A stretch of 64,000 nucleotides of DNA from Cladorhizidae sp. MBARI D1340-BT2 (taxonomy: Eukaryota; Porifera; Demospongiae; Poecilosclerida; Cladorhizidae), in contig JAQNBH010000013.1 in assembly GCA_028752905.1 (NCBI GenBank), positions 11,088,897 to 11,152,896 of the forward strand, read 5' to 3'. This document shows positions 48,741-59,775 of the stretch, piece by piece; the first letter of the stretch is position 1, and the number at the start of each line of letters is the position of its first letter. The notes below the pieces were generated by a model. That model was not told the origin of the DNA. It saw only the letters and a list, made by a program, of their open reading frames with translations, and ran no database searches. The translations under genes and the position numbers were made by a program.

Positions 48741-49388
48741 TGTGATGAAATCAGTTCTCATCCAATTAGAACCTTTAACTAATTGGCAGGAGACACTATT
48801 TTATACGACGGCTAGATCCTTGGTCATCAGTCTCCTCACTAGTGATCCTCGATCCAACCCGAAATCAGCCAACTCCAGTAGTCGCTGTATCCCTCTTATT
48901 AATAGAATGGTATATATATTAATAAGATAAGTGATATACTCAATCAGCAATCATACACAGAGGATTACACAGACCATACAAGCCTAGCTTTACAGTCTAT
49001 CCCTCCTTACACAAGTTCAGTTCCAGTTCTTCTCTTAGTGTTTTTCTCTCCCTTTATTTAAATTACAATGTTCTTTTATAGCACTCAGTTTGAGGTCACC
49101 AGTCTCTGGTGGTTTCTTTGTCCATGGTGGTTTCTGTGTCCATGGTGGTTTCTTTGTCCATGGTGGTTTCTTTGTCCATGGTGGTTTCTTTGTCCATGGT
49201 GGTTTCATTGTCCATGGTGGTTTCTTTGTCCATGGTGGTTTCTTTGTCCAGGTGGTTTCTTTGTCCATGGTGGTTTCTTTGTCCATGGTGGTTCCTTTGT
49301 TCATGGTTAAGCACCAGCTGTAGGTCCTCCGTCTTCCCATGGTTCATGAAAGGTTTCCTGTTAACAGTCAGGGAAGGTTTCCCTGACA
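48741..49388 (-). repeat. 5' LTR of Gmr1-type element, unit B
   Basis: 648 bases, TG...CA. Its outer 80 bases (GCACCAGCTGTAGGTCC and following) are not in the 3' LTRs of either unit, so the two LTRs of this element are not simple twins. It includes the TTAA (about 49307-49310) that carries piggyBac in unit A. Confidence 0.88.
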
Positions 49389-49492
49389 GTCACCTGCCAC
49401 ATTATTAGAGGGTTTTGTGGTTGCTTTTGGTTTTTCAATTAAGTAGATTTGGCTTGATCAACAATTAGCATCAATTCCACTTCAACACTTAC

Positions 49493-50676
49493 CACTTCAT
49501 CTCACAGATATTGCAGTGGAATTTTCCTTTGCACTCCTTGCACACCAAGTATCGACAAGTAGGATAATGACTTCCAGTTTTCCTAAGCCGTCCAAGATGG
49601 CATGAACATATTGAACAGACACGCTTTGCTTTTAAGTCAAATTGTCTAACCCTCCTGCATTCATAGAGTAACCTCTCACAGCTGAAAAACATATTAATTA
49701 AACACATCACATCTTAATCATATATCTCGTGCATTGATCAGTTATTAATAAGTCAAGAGCAACTACGAATGATCTTTAGAACCAATCAATTTTGGATTGC
49801 TGATAGGTTATGAATGCATGCTATCATATCTTCTTATGAATAGGAAGGAATGCACACTAGCAACAGTTGTTGATGGAATGGAAACATTATTGAGAAATTA
49901 TTTATTGACCAAAATACATGAAAATGGTTGTCTGAATCTGGTTAATTTCACACATATTATACATACAGCCTTACTTATTTGAAAATATGATGCCTTGCAC
50001 AGGATAGCAGGCTATGATCTACCACTATGTTGTGCTTTGATCCATCTAATCCTCAGCTGCCAAGACCAAAAAAAGTATTCCACAGATTCAAGTCTGGTCC
50101 AAATCAGCACGGACTGCTTGACTTTGATGACCTTGATGTGGCTGAAATAGAATGGCTTGTTACTGGAGATAGGCTTGTTTCTAAAGGTGTGTTGCCAATC
50201 GGTCTTCAAGATTGTCAATCACGAGCAAGAATGTCAGACACACTGAAGTAATCAACAAACTCTAACTTGAGATAACATAGATACAAGGACTTCAACAATA
50301 GTCAATTTGAAATTTATAGCCTTCATCAGGAATAATCAAAAATTATTCCTGATGAATGCTTGGAACATGGAGGGAGTAAATTTCAAGAGAAAATCCGTGG
50401 ATTTTGTATTTGTGTTAGTTAATGTTGCTGAGATCATCCCTGTAGCTAAACCACTATCACATCCTTAAACTTGTAATTCTGTCACCACTATTGCTAGACA
50501 CACAATCAGTAGCTACATGTCACTAAACAAAGAGGAAAAAACTCGACTCCAAAGTGGGCTCAAAACATGCCTGCCGCATCACCAACTTACTCCAATAATT
50601 TCCTTCTCACTTTCTCGAGGAATTCATCGTCTACCTTGGTATCACCCAGTGGTATCATCTTCTCAAGATTTTCCAT
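49493..50676 (-). pseudogene. Rab effector N-terminal fragment, block 2', unit B
   Basis: Exon 1 (50591-50676) and the zinc-finger exon (49493-49681) are intact in length and phase but diverged. One zinc ligand is lost: the third CxxC region reads HYPTC where unit A has HCRTC. Downstream in the reading direction the intron runs into the 5' LTR of the retrotransposon at 49388, and no C2 exons follow. It is therefore a truncated second copy, probably non-functional, though it keeps a promoter and splice signals. Confidence 0.75.
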
Positions 50677-50914
50677 ATTTTATAGCGTACTCTTCAGTTC
50701 CTAGACGCCAGCGCGCTGCGTTGGAGCCATGCGCACTGTAGATTTTGGCCACACCCCCTGTCATACGACGACTTGCCAAATTTGACGTGCTGGCGAGCTG
50801 CTTAATTAAATTTGACCTCAGGACCTGTAAGGAGGTTAGGCGGGAGGAAAACTTTCTCACAAAGGGTGTCTGGAGACTTGCGGCACTAAAATTGACGTTG
50901 AAAGTACTTATAAT

Positions 50915-50985
50915 TATTATTCCTGATGAAGGCTAGAGCATCTAGCTAGTGGAAATATCTAGTTCAATTTGAGGTAATTTTAATA
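50915..50985 (+). pseudogene. Hammerhead-like motif in 519-bp tandem repeat, copy 1
   Basis: CTGATGA (50923-50929), GGCTAG, then CTAGTG and GAAA followed by TATC. AUAU could replace ACGU as a self-complementary stem III, but the pair that should close stem II is G-G and stem I pairs poorly. Probably inactive. Confidence 0.35.
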
Positions 50986-51439
50986 GTAAATTTGTGGTTC
51001 AAGGTAATCCAGACCAAATCATTCATCGAGCTGAATGCAAAGCTAGTAAAACATGATGTGGATCTTGTAGTTGTTGATGTAGAAGACTTTTATATTGACA
51101 TATTGTCGAGAGAAATTTTCTAAGAAAAACGATGGTCTTCATTTTTTGTGTGAACATGAATACGATGCACGCTCTTATCAAGCAGTGCTTAGTTTAATGC
51201 ATTCTGTAGAACGAAATATCATATTTTACATCACACAAGCTCAATTCCATTGACTTTGTGATATTTTCGCCGATTGGAAGGTACCTGATGTTCTTTAAAC
51301 ATACTTGTTCTTGTTTCTGCTTAATTAAATTTGACCTCAGGACCTGTAAGGAATAATCTTCAGATTAGGCGGGAGGAAAACTTTCTCACGAAAGGTGTCT
51401 GGAGACTTGCGGCATACAAAATTGACGTTCAAAGTACCT

Positions 51440-51505
51440 ATATTCCTGATGAAGGCTAGAGCATCTAGCTAGTGGAAATGTCTAGTTCAATTTGAGGTAA
51501 TTTTA
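51440..51505 (+). pseudogene. Hammerhead-like motif in 519-bp tandem repeat, copy 2
   Basis: Second copy of the motif at 50915-50985, with TGTC after GAAA (51475-51478). The same weak stem II and stem I. Confidence 0.35.
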
Positions 51506-51514
51506 ATAGTAAAT

Positions 51515-51724
51515 TTGTGGTTCAAGGTAATCCAGACCAAATTATTCATCGAGCTGCATGCAAAGCTAGTAAAACATGATGTGGATCTTGTAGTTGTTGA
51601 TGTAGAAGACTTTTATATTGACATACTGTTGGTCGAGAGAAATCTTCTAAGAAAAACGATGGTCTTCATTTTTTGTGTGAACAGGAATACGATGCACGCT
51701 CTTATCAAGCAGTGCTTAGTTTAA
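51515..51724 (+). pseudogene. Possible relic of a transposon-type nuclease-like frame
   Basis: 69 open codons including HDVDLVVVDVEDFYIDILLV, which faintly recalls the stretch of XPG/PIN-like domains seen in transposon-encoded proteins (hydrophobic strand, then acidic pair). Related but broken copies lie at about 50995-51200, 13558-13770 and 40190-40390. Family assignment is a guess. Confidence 0.15.
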
Positions 51725-51928
51725 TGCATTCTGTAGAACGAAAAATTATATTTTACATCAGAGAATGAACCACAAGCTCAATTCCATTGACTTTGTGATA
51801 TTTTCACCGATTGGAAGGTACCTGATGTTCTTTAAACATACAGTACTTGTTCTTGTTTCAAATTCAGTTAGGAAGCACGATGAAGTCCAGTGTGTAACAA
51901 AACCACCTGTCTAGATATATGCAGGGCA

Positions 51929-52300
51929 TCATATAGATGAAAATACATATACTGTGAAAATTGCAACGCTTCCTTCTGACATGTGACATTTTGAAGAACA
52001 GGCATCTTTCCTCTTGTTAAAGCTCATAAGCAATCCACATGTGTGGATATCTGCAAAGTAAGTGCAAGGAGAGAAACATTCATGCAAGTACACGGCATTG
52101 TTGCACCTAGAGTCACACCACACCCACATTTGTTGACACATGAAGCACGGCTTATGTTTAGGCCATGATTGCCACTGTCGCTGCAGAAAATTATGGCTGT
52201 CACTTGATAAGCACTGAACAGAATTAGTCATGTTCATGTTTGGTGGCTGGTTGCAAAATGGCTTAAGGCAGCGCATCTTCTGCTGGTGAGAGCCTTTCAT
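51929..52300 (-). CDS. Cys-rich uncharacterised frame, block 2', unit B
   Basis: Near-identical to 25270-25641: one residue differs (KPCFMC for KPYFMC). Confidence 0.25.
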   Translation of the reverse strand: MKGSHQQKMRCLKPFCNQPPNMNMTNSVQCLSSDSHNFLQRQWQSWPKHKPCFMCQQMWVWCDSRCNNAVYLHECFSPCTYFADIHTCGLLMSFNKRKDACSSKCHMSEGSVAIFTVYVFSSI

Positions 52301-52797
52301 ATGGAGCCATCTTTTCTGAAATAACCATCTTCATCCATCTCATATCTTCAACTGTGGACATCTTTGTGCCACAATATACAATTTGCAGACAACTCCATCC
52401 AATGCCTCTTCAGTTAGTTCTCTTGGTGTCCAGATTTTTCAGTGTCTCAATACAAACCTGTATGACAGCAAACCAATTGAAGAAACACTAAGTTTTAGAT
52501 GACCATCTGTTTCTGACCAGCTCAAGTTAAAAATGATGTGTTCTCACATAGTTCTTGAAACCTCATCACAGCGAGTGAAAAACCTCAGTGTCTGAGGAAT
52601 AGATAGTATTTTGTTGGCATTATCAATGGCATGGAGCAACAGATTTGTATTGGCTTCTTCTTAGTTGCTCTTGAGGTGGATTAATTCCTTGTAATTTGCT
52701 ATACATCTTACCCCCTTACAATCACCATTTTTCGTGATTGTTCATGCACCATTAAAAGGATCAAATAATTCTTCCTTACTTGAAACACATACATTTA

Positions 52798-53100
52798 TCA
52801 CAACTTTATCTGTTCAGCTGCAAACGGTAATCTTGGGACAAGAAAAAAATTCTGCTTATGATATTTTAGGCTGATATTTGGTTTAGAATTACAGAAGCAA
52901 ACAAGCTTATGCTTTGTTAGGCATTTCCCATTTAGGTTTCCTGATGTAACAATCATATAATTCCCATGTAATTTATAAGCTCCATTTCTTCTTAGGACAC
53001 CATACAGTAATTCTATACTCTCAGCAACAATGACATTGTCTGTGGAGGTGACCTTTATCCTATACTGACATGACAGACTTTTCCTCGCTACCTTTGCCAA
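52798..53100 (-). CDS. Uncharacterised 100-residue frame, block 2', unit B
   Basis: Counterpart of 26139-26441; starts MAKVARKS where unit A has MARIARKS, otherwise the same. No recognised family. Confidence 0.3.
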   Translation of the reverse strand: MAKVARKSLSCQYRIKVTSTDNVIVAESIELLYGVLRRNGAYKLHGNYMIVTSGNLNGKCLTKHKLVCFCNSKPNISLKYHKQNFFLVPRLPFAAEQIKL

Positions 53101-54896
53101 ATAGATTAGTCAGTGTCTGTGCATTAGAGTAGGCTTTCCAGTGATTCTCTTGTGACTCTCTGTTATGGCAGTTGAAAGACCACAGTGATTTGTGTGTGTG
53201 TTCTGTAAAAGCTCAACCATCTGTTGCACTTCTCCCACTAGCTATATTAGTTCTGGTCAATGAGGAAAACGTTTATGGGTACACTTCAATTGAACGTTTT
53301 TTGACCAGTCCTCCAGAGGTATTGATTGCATGCTTTCATTACATTATGTCATCAGAAAAAGGATGTATGTAACATCATATATGAAAAATGTGAGGTGTAT
53401 ATAATTATACTCCCTTGTTAAAAAGTGTCAGTGCTTCAACTCCCATCCTCCTAACCATAAAGCAAGCCACAACTTCTGCGGCAGCTATGGTACACAAGAG
53501 TTTACCATAATCTTCATATAAAAATAAACCATTTGAGTTTGGGTCTGAGGCATTTAAGCTTTAGTTAGATAGCTTGATACAAACACAGTTTCATCCGGTA
53601 GCTATTTTTAACATGAATCCCTAGTGTGATCACTTCAATGGACACTCCATGCCCTGCCATCAACCATCCATCATGCTGCCTTCTTGTATATTCACAAAAA
53701 AATATTGTTCAATTTTAACTGTTATTTCGAAATTATTTCAAATTTTTTTATCCTGCAAGGTTGCAGTTTTGGCAACATTCTTTTTAAATTCTTTGTGATT
53801 TCACCATATATGCACAAGAAACATTATTGAACAATTCTTGCAAAGACAAAAGTTTTTCCTTCAGTAGCTAGCTCTAAAGTGATGTATGCAATTGCCATGT
53901 TCAATTAGACCAATCTTTATGATCTGTCCATGACGTGGCCTTTTTCTGACACCACTGCTGGTTTCAATATTCAAATATCAAAGTTTATAAAATGCAATTA
54001 GCTTCAGAAAATGATTAGAACACACACTTTTAAATGACCAATGGGTATCTGACCGATTCAGCTTGGTTTTAACAAATTAATCCAATATGGTGCTCCCCCT
54101 GTCTCATGTGCTAGAGGATCAACATGATTTCAAGCATTAAAATATGATTAAACTGGTTGTGGTCAACATACTTTCTCACTCTTTTGACCAGTCAATCCAA
54201 TACAGGTGTTTGTTTGGATTGCAGACCCAGTTGGAAGGAACAACTGCAAATGATGTTTGTCTAGAGCTACAAAATCTGAGAGAACTTATCTTGTATGAGT
54301 TTATGAATGTGTAAGTTTGGGATTGCCTTTGGCAACATATTGGCAGTAAAGTAGAACCAAGGACACCAAATTTACAACAGTGTGCCTATTATACAAATAT
54401 ATAATAGGACATATCAGCATTCTGCATTTCAGATCCTAGGCTTCAACTGCCATCATACCTTTTTTCCATGTTTGCCAAAGATAAATGTGATGGTGGCAGT
54501 TTCTAATGACTTGGTTGCAAGTGGTGGTGGTGGTAGATATATTATTATTGATTTAATTACTAGCTAACAATTATAATGCTGCTAAGACAGCTCCAGTTGC
54601 AGGCTGATTTTTGGACTTTTCTTTTCTGTTTTTTTTTTACAACAGAATAATTAATATTTCAACTAAAAAAATTCTGAAAACAAAAGGTTTTACATTATAT
54701 AATTAAACCATGATAATTTTTTTTTGACAAAGAGTTTGATTATCATTTGAAAAGGAAATTTTCCAAGAGTTAAAAAAAAATTATTAAAAACTTGGAAGTG
54801 ATTATTAATAAAATCTACTCTTAGCGTTGCTATTCACGTCAACATAATGTAGTTTTTAAATTGTTTTTGTGATTGTTCTTACTTTTGTCATTTATT

Positions 54897-55005
54897 AATG
54901 TTGCTATTATTATTATTATCATCATCATTATTATTATAGTTGTTGTTGTTGATGTTGTTTTATTTTTGTTGTTGATGTTGTTATTATTAATAGTAGTAGT
55001 AGTAG

Positions 55006-55083
<78 letters not shown>

Positions 55084-55134
55084 TATTATTATTATTTGTT
55101 GTTGATGTTGTATCTGTGGCTGTTGCTATTGCTA

Positions 55135-55167
<33 letters not shown>

Positions 55168-56055
55168 TTGTTGCTGTTGCTGTTGCTATTGCTGTTGCTA
55201 TTGCTGTTGCTATTGCTGTTGCTATTGCTGTTGCTATTGCTGTTGCTATTGCTGTTGCTATTGCTGTTGCTATTGCTGTTGCTATTGCTGTTGCTATTGC
55301 TGTTGCTATTGCTGTTGCTATTGCTATTGCTATTTCTGTTGCTATTGCTGTTGCTATTGCTGTTGCTATTGCTGTTGCTATTGCTGTTGCTATTGCTGTT
55401 GCTATTGCTGTTGCTATTGCTGTTGCTATTGCTGTTGCTATTGCTGTTGCTATTGCTGTTGCTATTGCTGTTGCTATTGCTGTTGCTATTGCTGTTGCTG
55501 TTGCTGTTGCTATTGCTCTTGCTATTGCTGTTGCTATTGCTGTTGCTATTGCTGTTGCTATTGCTGTTGCTATTGCTGTTGCTATTGCTGTTGCTATTGT
55601 TACTACTATTGTTACTAGTATTGTTACTAATATTGTTACTACTATTGTTACTAGTATTATTACACTATTGTTACTACTATTGTTACTACTATTGTTACTA
55701 CTACTATTGTTACTAGTATTGTTACTACTATTGTTACTTACTATTGTTACTAGTATTGTTACTAGTATTGTTACTACTATTGTTACTACTATTGTTACTA
55801 GTATTGTTACTACTATTGTTACTACTATTATTACTACTATTATTACTACTATTATTATTATTATTGATTGTTGATCCAGATTGATGTGAATGAAGAAAGA
55901 AAAGGAAGAAAGAAAAGGAAGAAAGAAAAGGAAGAAAGAAAAGGAAGAAAGAAAAGGAAGGAAGGAAGAAAAGGAAGAAAGAAAGAAAGAAAAGAAAGAA
56001 AGAAAGAAAAGGAAGAAAGAAAGAAAAGAAAGAGAAGAGGAAATGAAGAGAATCC
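54897..56055. repeat. Compound microsatellite/minisatellite, unit C
   Basis: Third copy of the compound array. The 12-bp repeat spans about 55117-55597 (some 40 copies). The purine tract (about 55887-56055) has two extra GAAAGAAAAGGAA units compared with units A and B. Confidence 0.95.
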
Positions 56056-57407
56056 CTGAGATTTGTTTATCTAGATTGATATGAACGAAGAGGGATCCCT
56101 GAGATTTGATATTGTGTTGATCTGAATGAAGAGGAAATGTAGAGGATCATATCTGCTTCAACAGTCAGAAGTTGTCCAGGAGAAGGAAACTAAACATATG
56201 TAAAGTTGGAATGCCTGGCCATAAATGTTTATATTGTGCCTGTTACAACAATGGCTAATTGGAATGTAAAAATGTTGACAAAACTTTAGATATCTGACGA
56301 AGATTGCAGTTGAGGCATTTGGCACTAGACTAAAATTAAAGAAAGCCCTTGAAGTTGATAGACTATTGGGGCTCATCTTGTTACCAAATACAATTTCACA
56401 AAACACTATATACCATTATGTCTAAAAAGTACATTGCCTGATGCTCTCTCACATATGAACAATATGTCATAGAGAAAATGGAGAGGAATTTGAGGTATCT
56501 TTAAGTATGGACTTGTTTTATCCTTAATTAGCTGATCAGGGCCGATTTGATGTGTGATTATGGAGTTTTAGTTATTATTATTGTCTTTCTGACATATTTT
56601 TTCTTTTTATGACATCTCACTCAAATAAATCTTTTCTTTGCAATATAATATAATATACAAACATTGAATAAATAAAAGGTGTAATTTTAATGGCATTTAA
56701 GCAATAGTAACTGTTTCTTAACATTCATATCTAATCAAATATCTTAAAACATAATGGAGTATAATGTTGTGGTCATTTACATCATTTCTTTTAGGTGGTG
56801 GAAGTGGTGTCAATTGAGTTAGAAGTAGAGGTAGTTGCAATAGTGGAAGTGGTTCTTGGAAGTTGCAGAAGCAATGCCAGTGTAGAACTTGAGGCAATGA
56901 TGAGAGCAATGACAATGGCGGTGGTTTATTGGTAGCAGAGATATCAGTTGTGACAGTGGTAACAATGAACAATGGTATTTATTTACTATTATAGTGGCCA
57001 AGTTGACAACTTTGGCAGTGATGGTAATGGTGGCATGATGGCAGGTAAGTCAATTTGTAGTGGCAGTGCTGCCAATTCTCGAAGTAGTGGCAGTGGAGCT
57101 AGTGGTGGCAGTTGGGATGGAGTTTTTTTGCGGTAGTGATAGTAGAGGAGCAGTGAAGCAGTGATGTTAATGTTTGTTGTTATCTTAGAGCAATCTTGAG
57201 TGGAATTGCAGCAAGTAGTGGCGGTAGTGATATATCTATTCTAAGTAGTGGTGGTAATCACAGAGAAACTGTGGTGGCAATGAAGAAGTGGTGGCAAAGA
57301 AGCGAGGCTGTGGTGGGATTAATGGTTAAGTTGTGCTAGTGGTTGCACAAGCGGCAGTGGAGCAAGTGGCGATATAGGTGGTCCAACTAATGGTTTTTGT
57401 TGGCAGT

Positions 57408-57783
57408 GATAGAATGAAGCAGGTGAAATAGTGGTATCAATAGTTGGCAGTAGTGATAGTCGAATTGGTGGCAATGGAGTTAGTCATGGTGGCAGTGGTG
57501 GTAGAGGTGTTGGCATTAATAGTGATGGTGGTGATAGAACAGAAGCAGATGAAATAGTGGTATCAATAGTGGCTGTAGTGCCAGTCAAGCCAGTAGTAGC
57601 AATGGATCTAGTCACGGCAGTCGTGGTAGAGGAATTGGCTTTGATAGTGGTGGCAGTGATAGAACAGAAGCAGGTGAAATATTGGTATCAATATTGGTTG
57701 TAGTGACAGTCAAGCCAGTGGTAGCAATGGAGCTAGTCAAGGCAGTGGTAGAGGAGTTGGCTTTGATAGTGGTGGTAGTGATG
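57408..57783. repeat. 125-bp minisatellite, unit C
   Basis: Same three-unit array as at 2687-3062, offset by 54,721 bases. Confidence 0.85.
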
Positions 57784-58792
57784 GCAGCGAGACAGTGATA
57801 GCAGTAAAGTAGTGATGGTGGGGTAACGATTTTCTTCCAGTGGTTACAGTAGTGATGATAGAAGCAACTTATGGTGGCTGTAGTGTTAGAGGAATTGGTA
57901 AAGATGTTAAAGAAGCATTGATGGCATAGAAGCAGACTGGAAGTAGTGGTGGAGGTAGCATTAGTGGCAATGGAAGTAGTCATGCAAGTTTCTGATGGCG
58001 GTGGAATCAATGGTATCAGGGAGCAGTTGTGTTATGTTGAGTAATGGTTGTTATGATCATGAGAGGAACATGTAGTGGTAGTGTTGGTTAGAGATATTAT
58101 AATAAGATTAAATACAAGCTAACTGTCGAAATGAATTTATTCCAACTTGATCTCTGTACTGTCTAGAGTTGTTGGTATGGGTGTTCTGGGTGAGAAGAGG
58201 GACATCTCGAGTTGATGGGTATATTTTTTCCTCTTCTCTTTTTTTGAAGATGGACTGATTCATTCGGATGATTGGGTTGCATTGGAGGTGTAGATGATGA
58301 TTGGGACTTCTCATACTAAACATGTAAAAATTAATATTTGAAATCTTAAATTAAAGAAAACAAGTTTTGTTATGACTAAGGCAAAACTAGTTTCAATACA
58401 TAGTAGTCATGCACACAGCCTTTCTACCTAAAGAGGGTATAAAAACTGATTGTGGCCAATTAGTGCTTAGTAATGATGGTATTTATATAATACTGTGCTA
58501 TCTACCATTACAATATCCTTAATAATGAACTTGACTTTTACTCTCTTGATGTTTAGAGTAGATGCTCTAGCATCGCTATTAGCATATATTTTGTAGTCGT
58601 ACAAAGACACGTGCTGAGAAGAGCATAATTAATTTGGGCCAAATTGGTTGCAGTCTAGGAATGTTCCTTGTATGTATGGATAGGTTTACAGTTCTACCCA
58701 TATATATATTATATATGTGTATATACTCAATGAACTCTCAGTTGACATAATAAGTTTAAAATCACCCTCTCAATAATCAACTTCAAATTGTA

Positions 58793-58840
58793 TTCACTCG
58801 ACGTTTCGACTAGATACTCTAGCCTTCATCAGGAATAATG
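58793..58840 (-). ncRNA. Hammerhead-like ribozyme motif, unit C
   Basis: Identical in all core and stem positions to the unit B motif at 32298-32345: CTGATGA, GGCTAG/CTAGTC stem II, GAAA, CGTC and GAGTGA. The same caveat about the extra A before stem II applies. Confidence 0.55.
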
Positions 58841-59132
58841 CTCTATGCCAGTGGCTCCACCACATGCCAGTACACATGCCTATCACATGCACCAGATGTT
58901 AAAAAAAGAATGGGATAAAGAAACTGCTAGGGAAGGCATCGGCCTAGCATGAAAGTGAAAGCGGTTAAATCGAGACTGTGGAGTGGACTTGCTTTGCTGC
59001 TGGGGAGCTACTATAAAGAGGCTGAGCTTGAAGCCAGGATCACCATAATTGCATTTTTATTTATCATTATCATATTTATTTTATTATTTATTTATTATCT
59101 GTTTATTATTTAAATTTTATTTAGTAGTATAT

Positions 59133-59461
<329 letters not shown>

Positions 59462-59727
59462 TAGTTTTGTTTATTATATTATTTATTTATATATATATTT
59501 TTTAATTTTTTTTATTTTTTATTTTTTAAAATTTATTATGCATTTATTTATTATTTGTTTATTATTTATGTACATTTTTATTTGTTTATTATTTATGTAC
59601 ATTTTTATTTGTTTATTATTTATGTACATTTTTATTTACATCTGGTGCACATGCTATGCAAATGTACTGGCACATGATGGATAGCTAGCTACCGGTATAG
59701 AGCTGGCTCACGTGAACATTAGCATCT

Positions 59728-59775
59728 CATTATTCCTAATGAAGGCTAGAGAATCCAGTTGAAAAGTCGAGTGAG
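59728..59775 (+). pseudogene. Dead hammerhead-like motif, unit C right arm
   Basis: As in units A and B, plus CTAATGA instead of CTGATGA, which removes an invariant core G. Confidence 0.4.

Larger units (their letters stand above)
43527..49388 (-). mobile_element. Gmr1-type Ty3/Gypsy LTR retrotransposon, unit B
   Basis: Counterpart of the unit A element with both LTRs complete (43527-44140 and 48741-49388, TG...CA). A primer-binding site and polypurine tract are in place. Shared with unit A: a TAA stop just before the RT core, a frame change between the RT thumb and RNase H near 44581, and damage in the integrase zinc-binding region. Private: stops in gag (48261) and after the protease core (47250), and loss of a zinc-knuckle Cys. 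The flanks do not show a target duplication (GTGTAT on one side, GTCAC on the other), and the two LTRs differ, so the element is probably a recombinant of two insertions. Confidence 0.9.
50798..51835. repeat. 519-bp tandem duplication in block 2', unit B
   Basis: CTGCTTAATTAAATTTGACC starts at 50798 and again at 51317; the two copies (50798-51316, 51317-51835) differ at a few sites. Each contains one hammerhead-like remnant. Confidence 0.9.
49389..54843. repeat. Block 2' (diverged second copy of block 2), unit B
   Basis: It starts in Rab-effector intron 2 (GTCACCTGCCACATTATTAG, compare 10960), passes the zinc-finger exon and exon 1, then lacks the MADF region (junction near 50775), contains a 519-bp tandem duplication, and runs on into unit C. 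Sequence with no confident gene fills 50800-51900 and 53100-54843. Confidence 0.85.
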
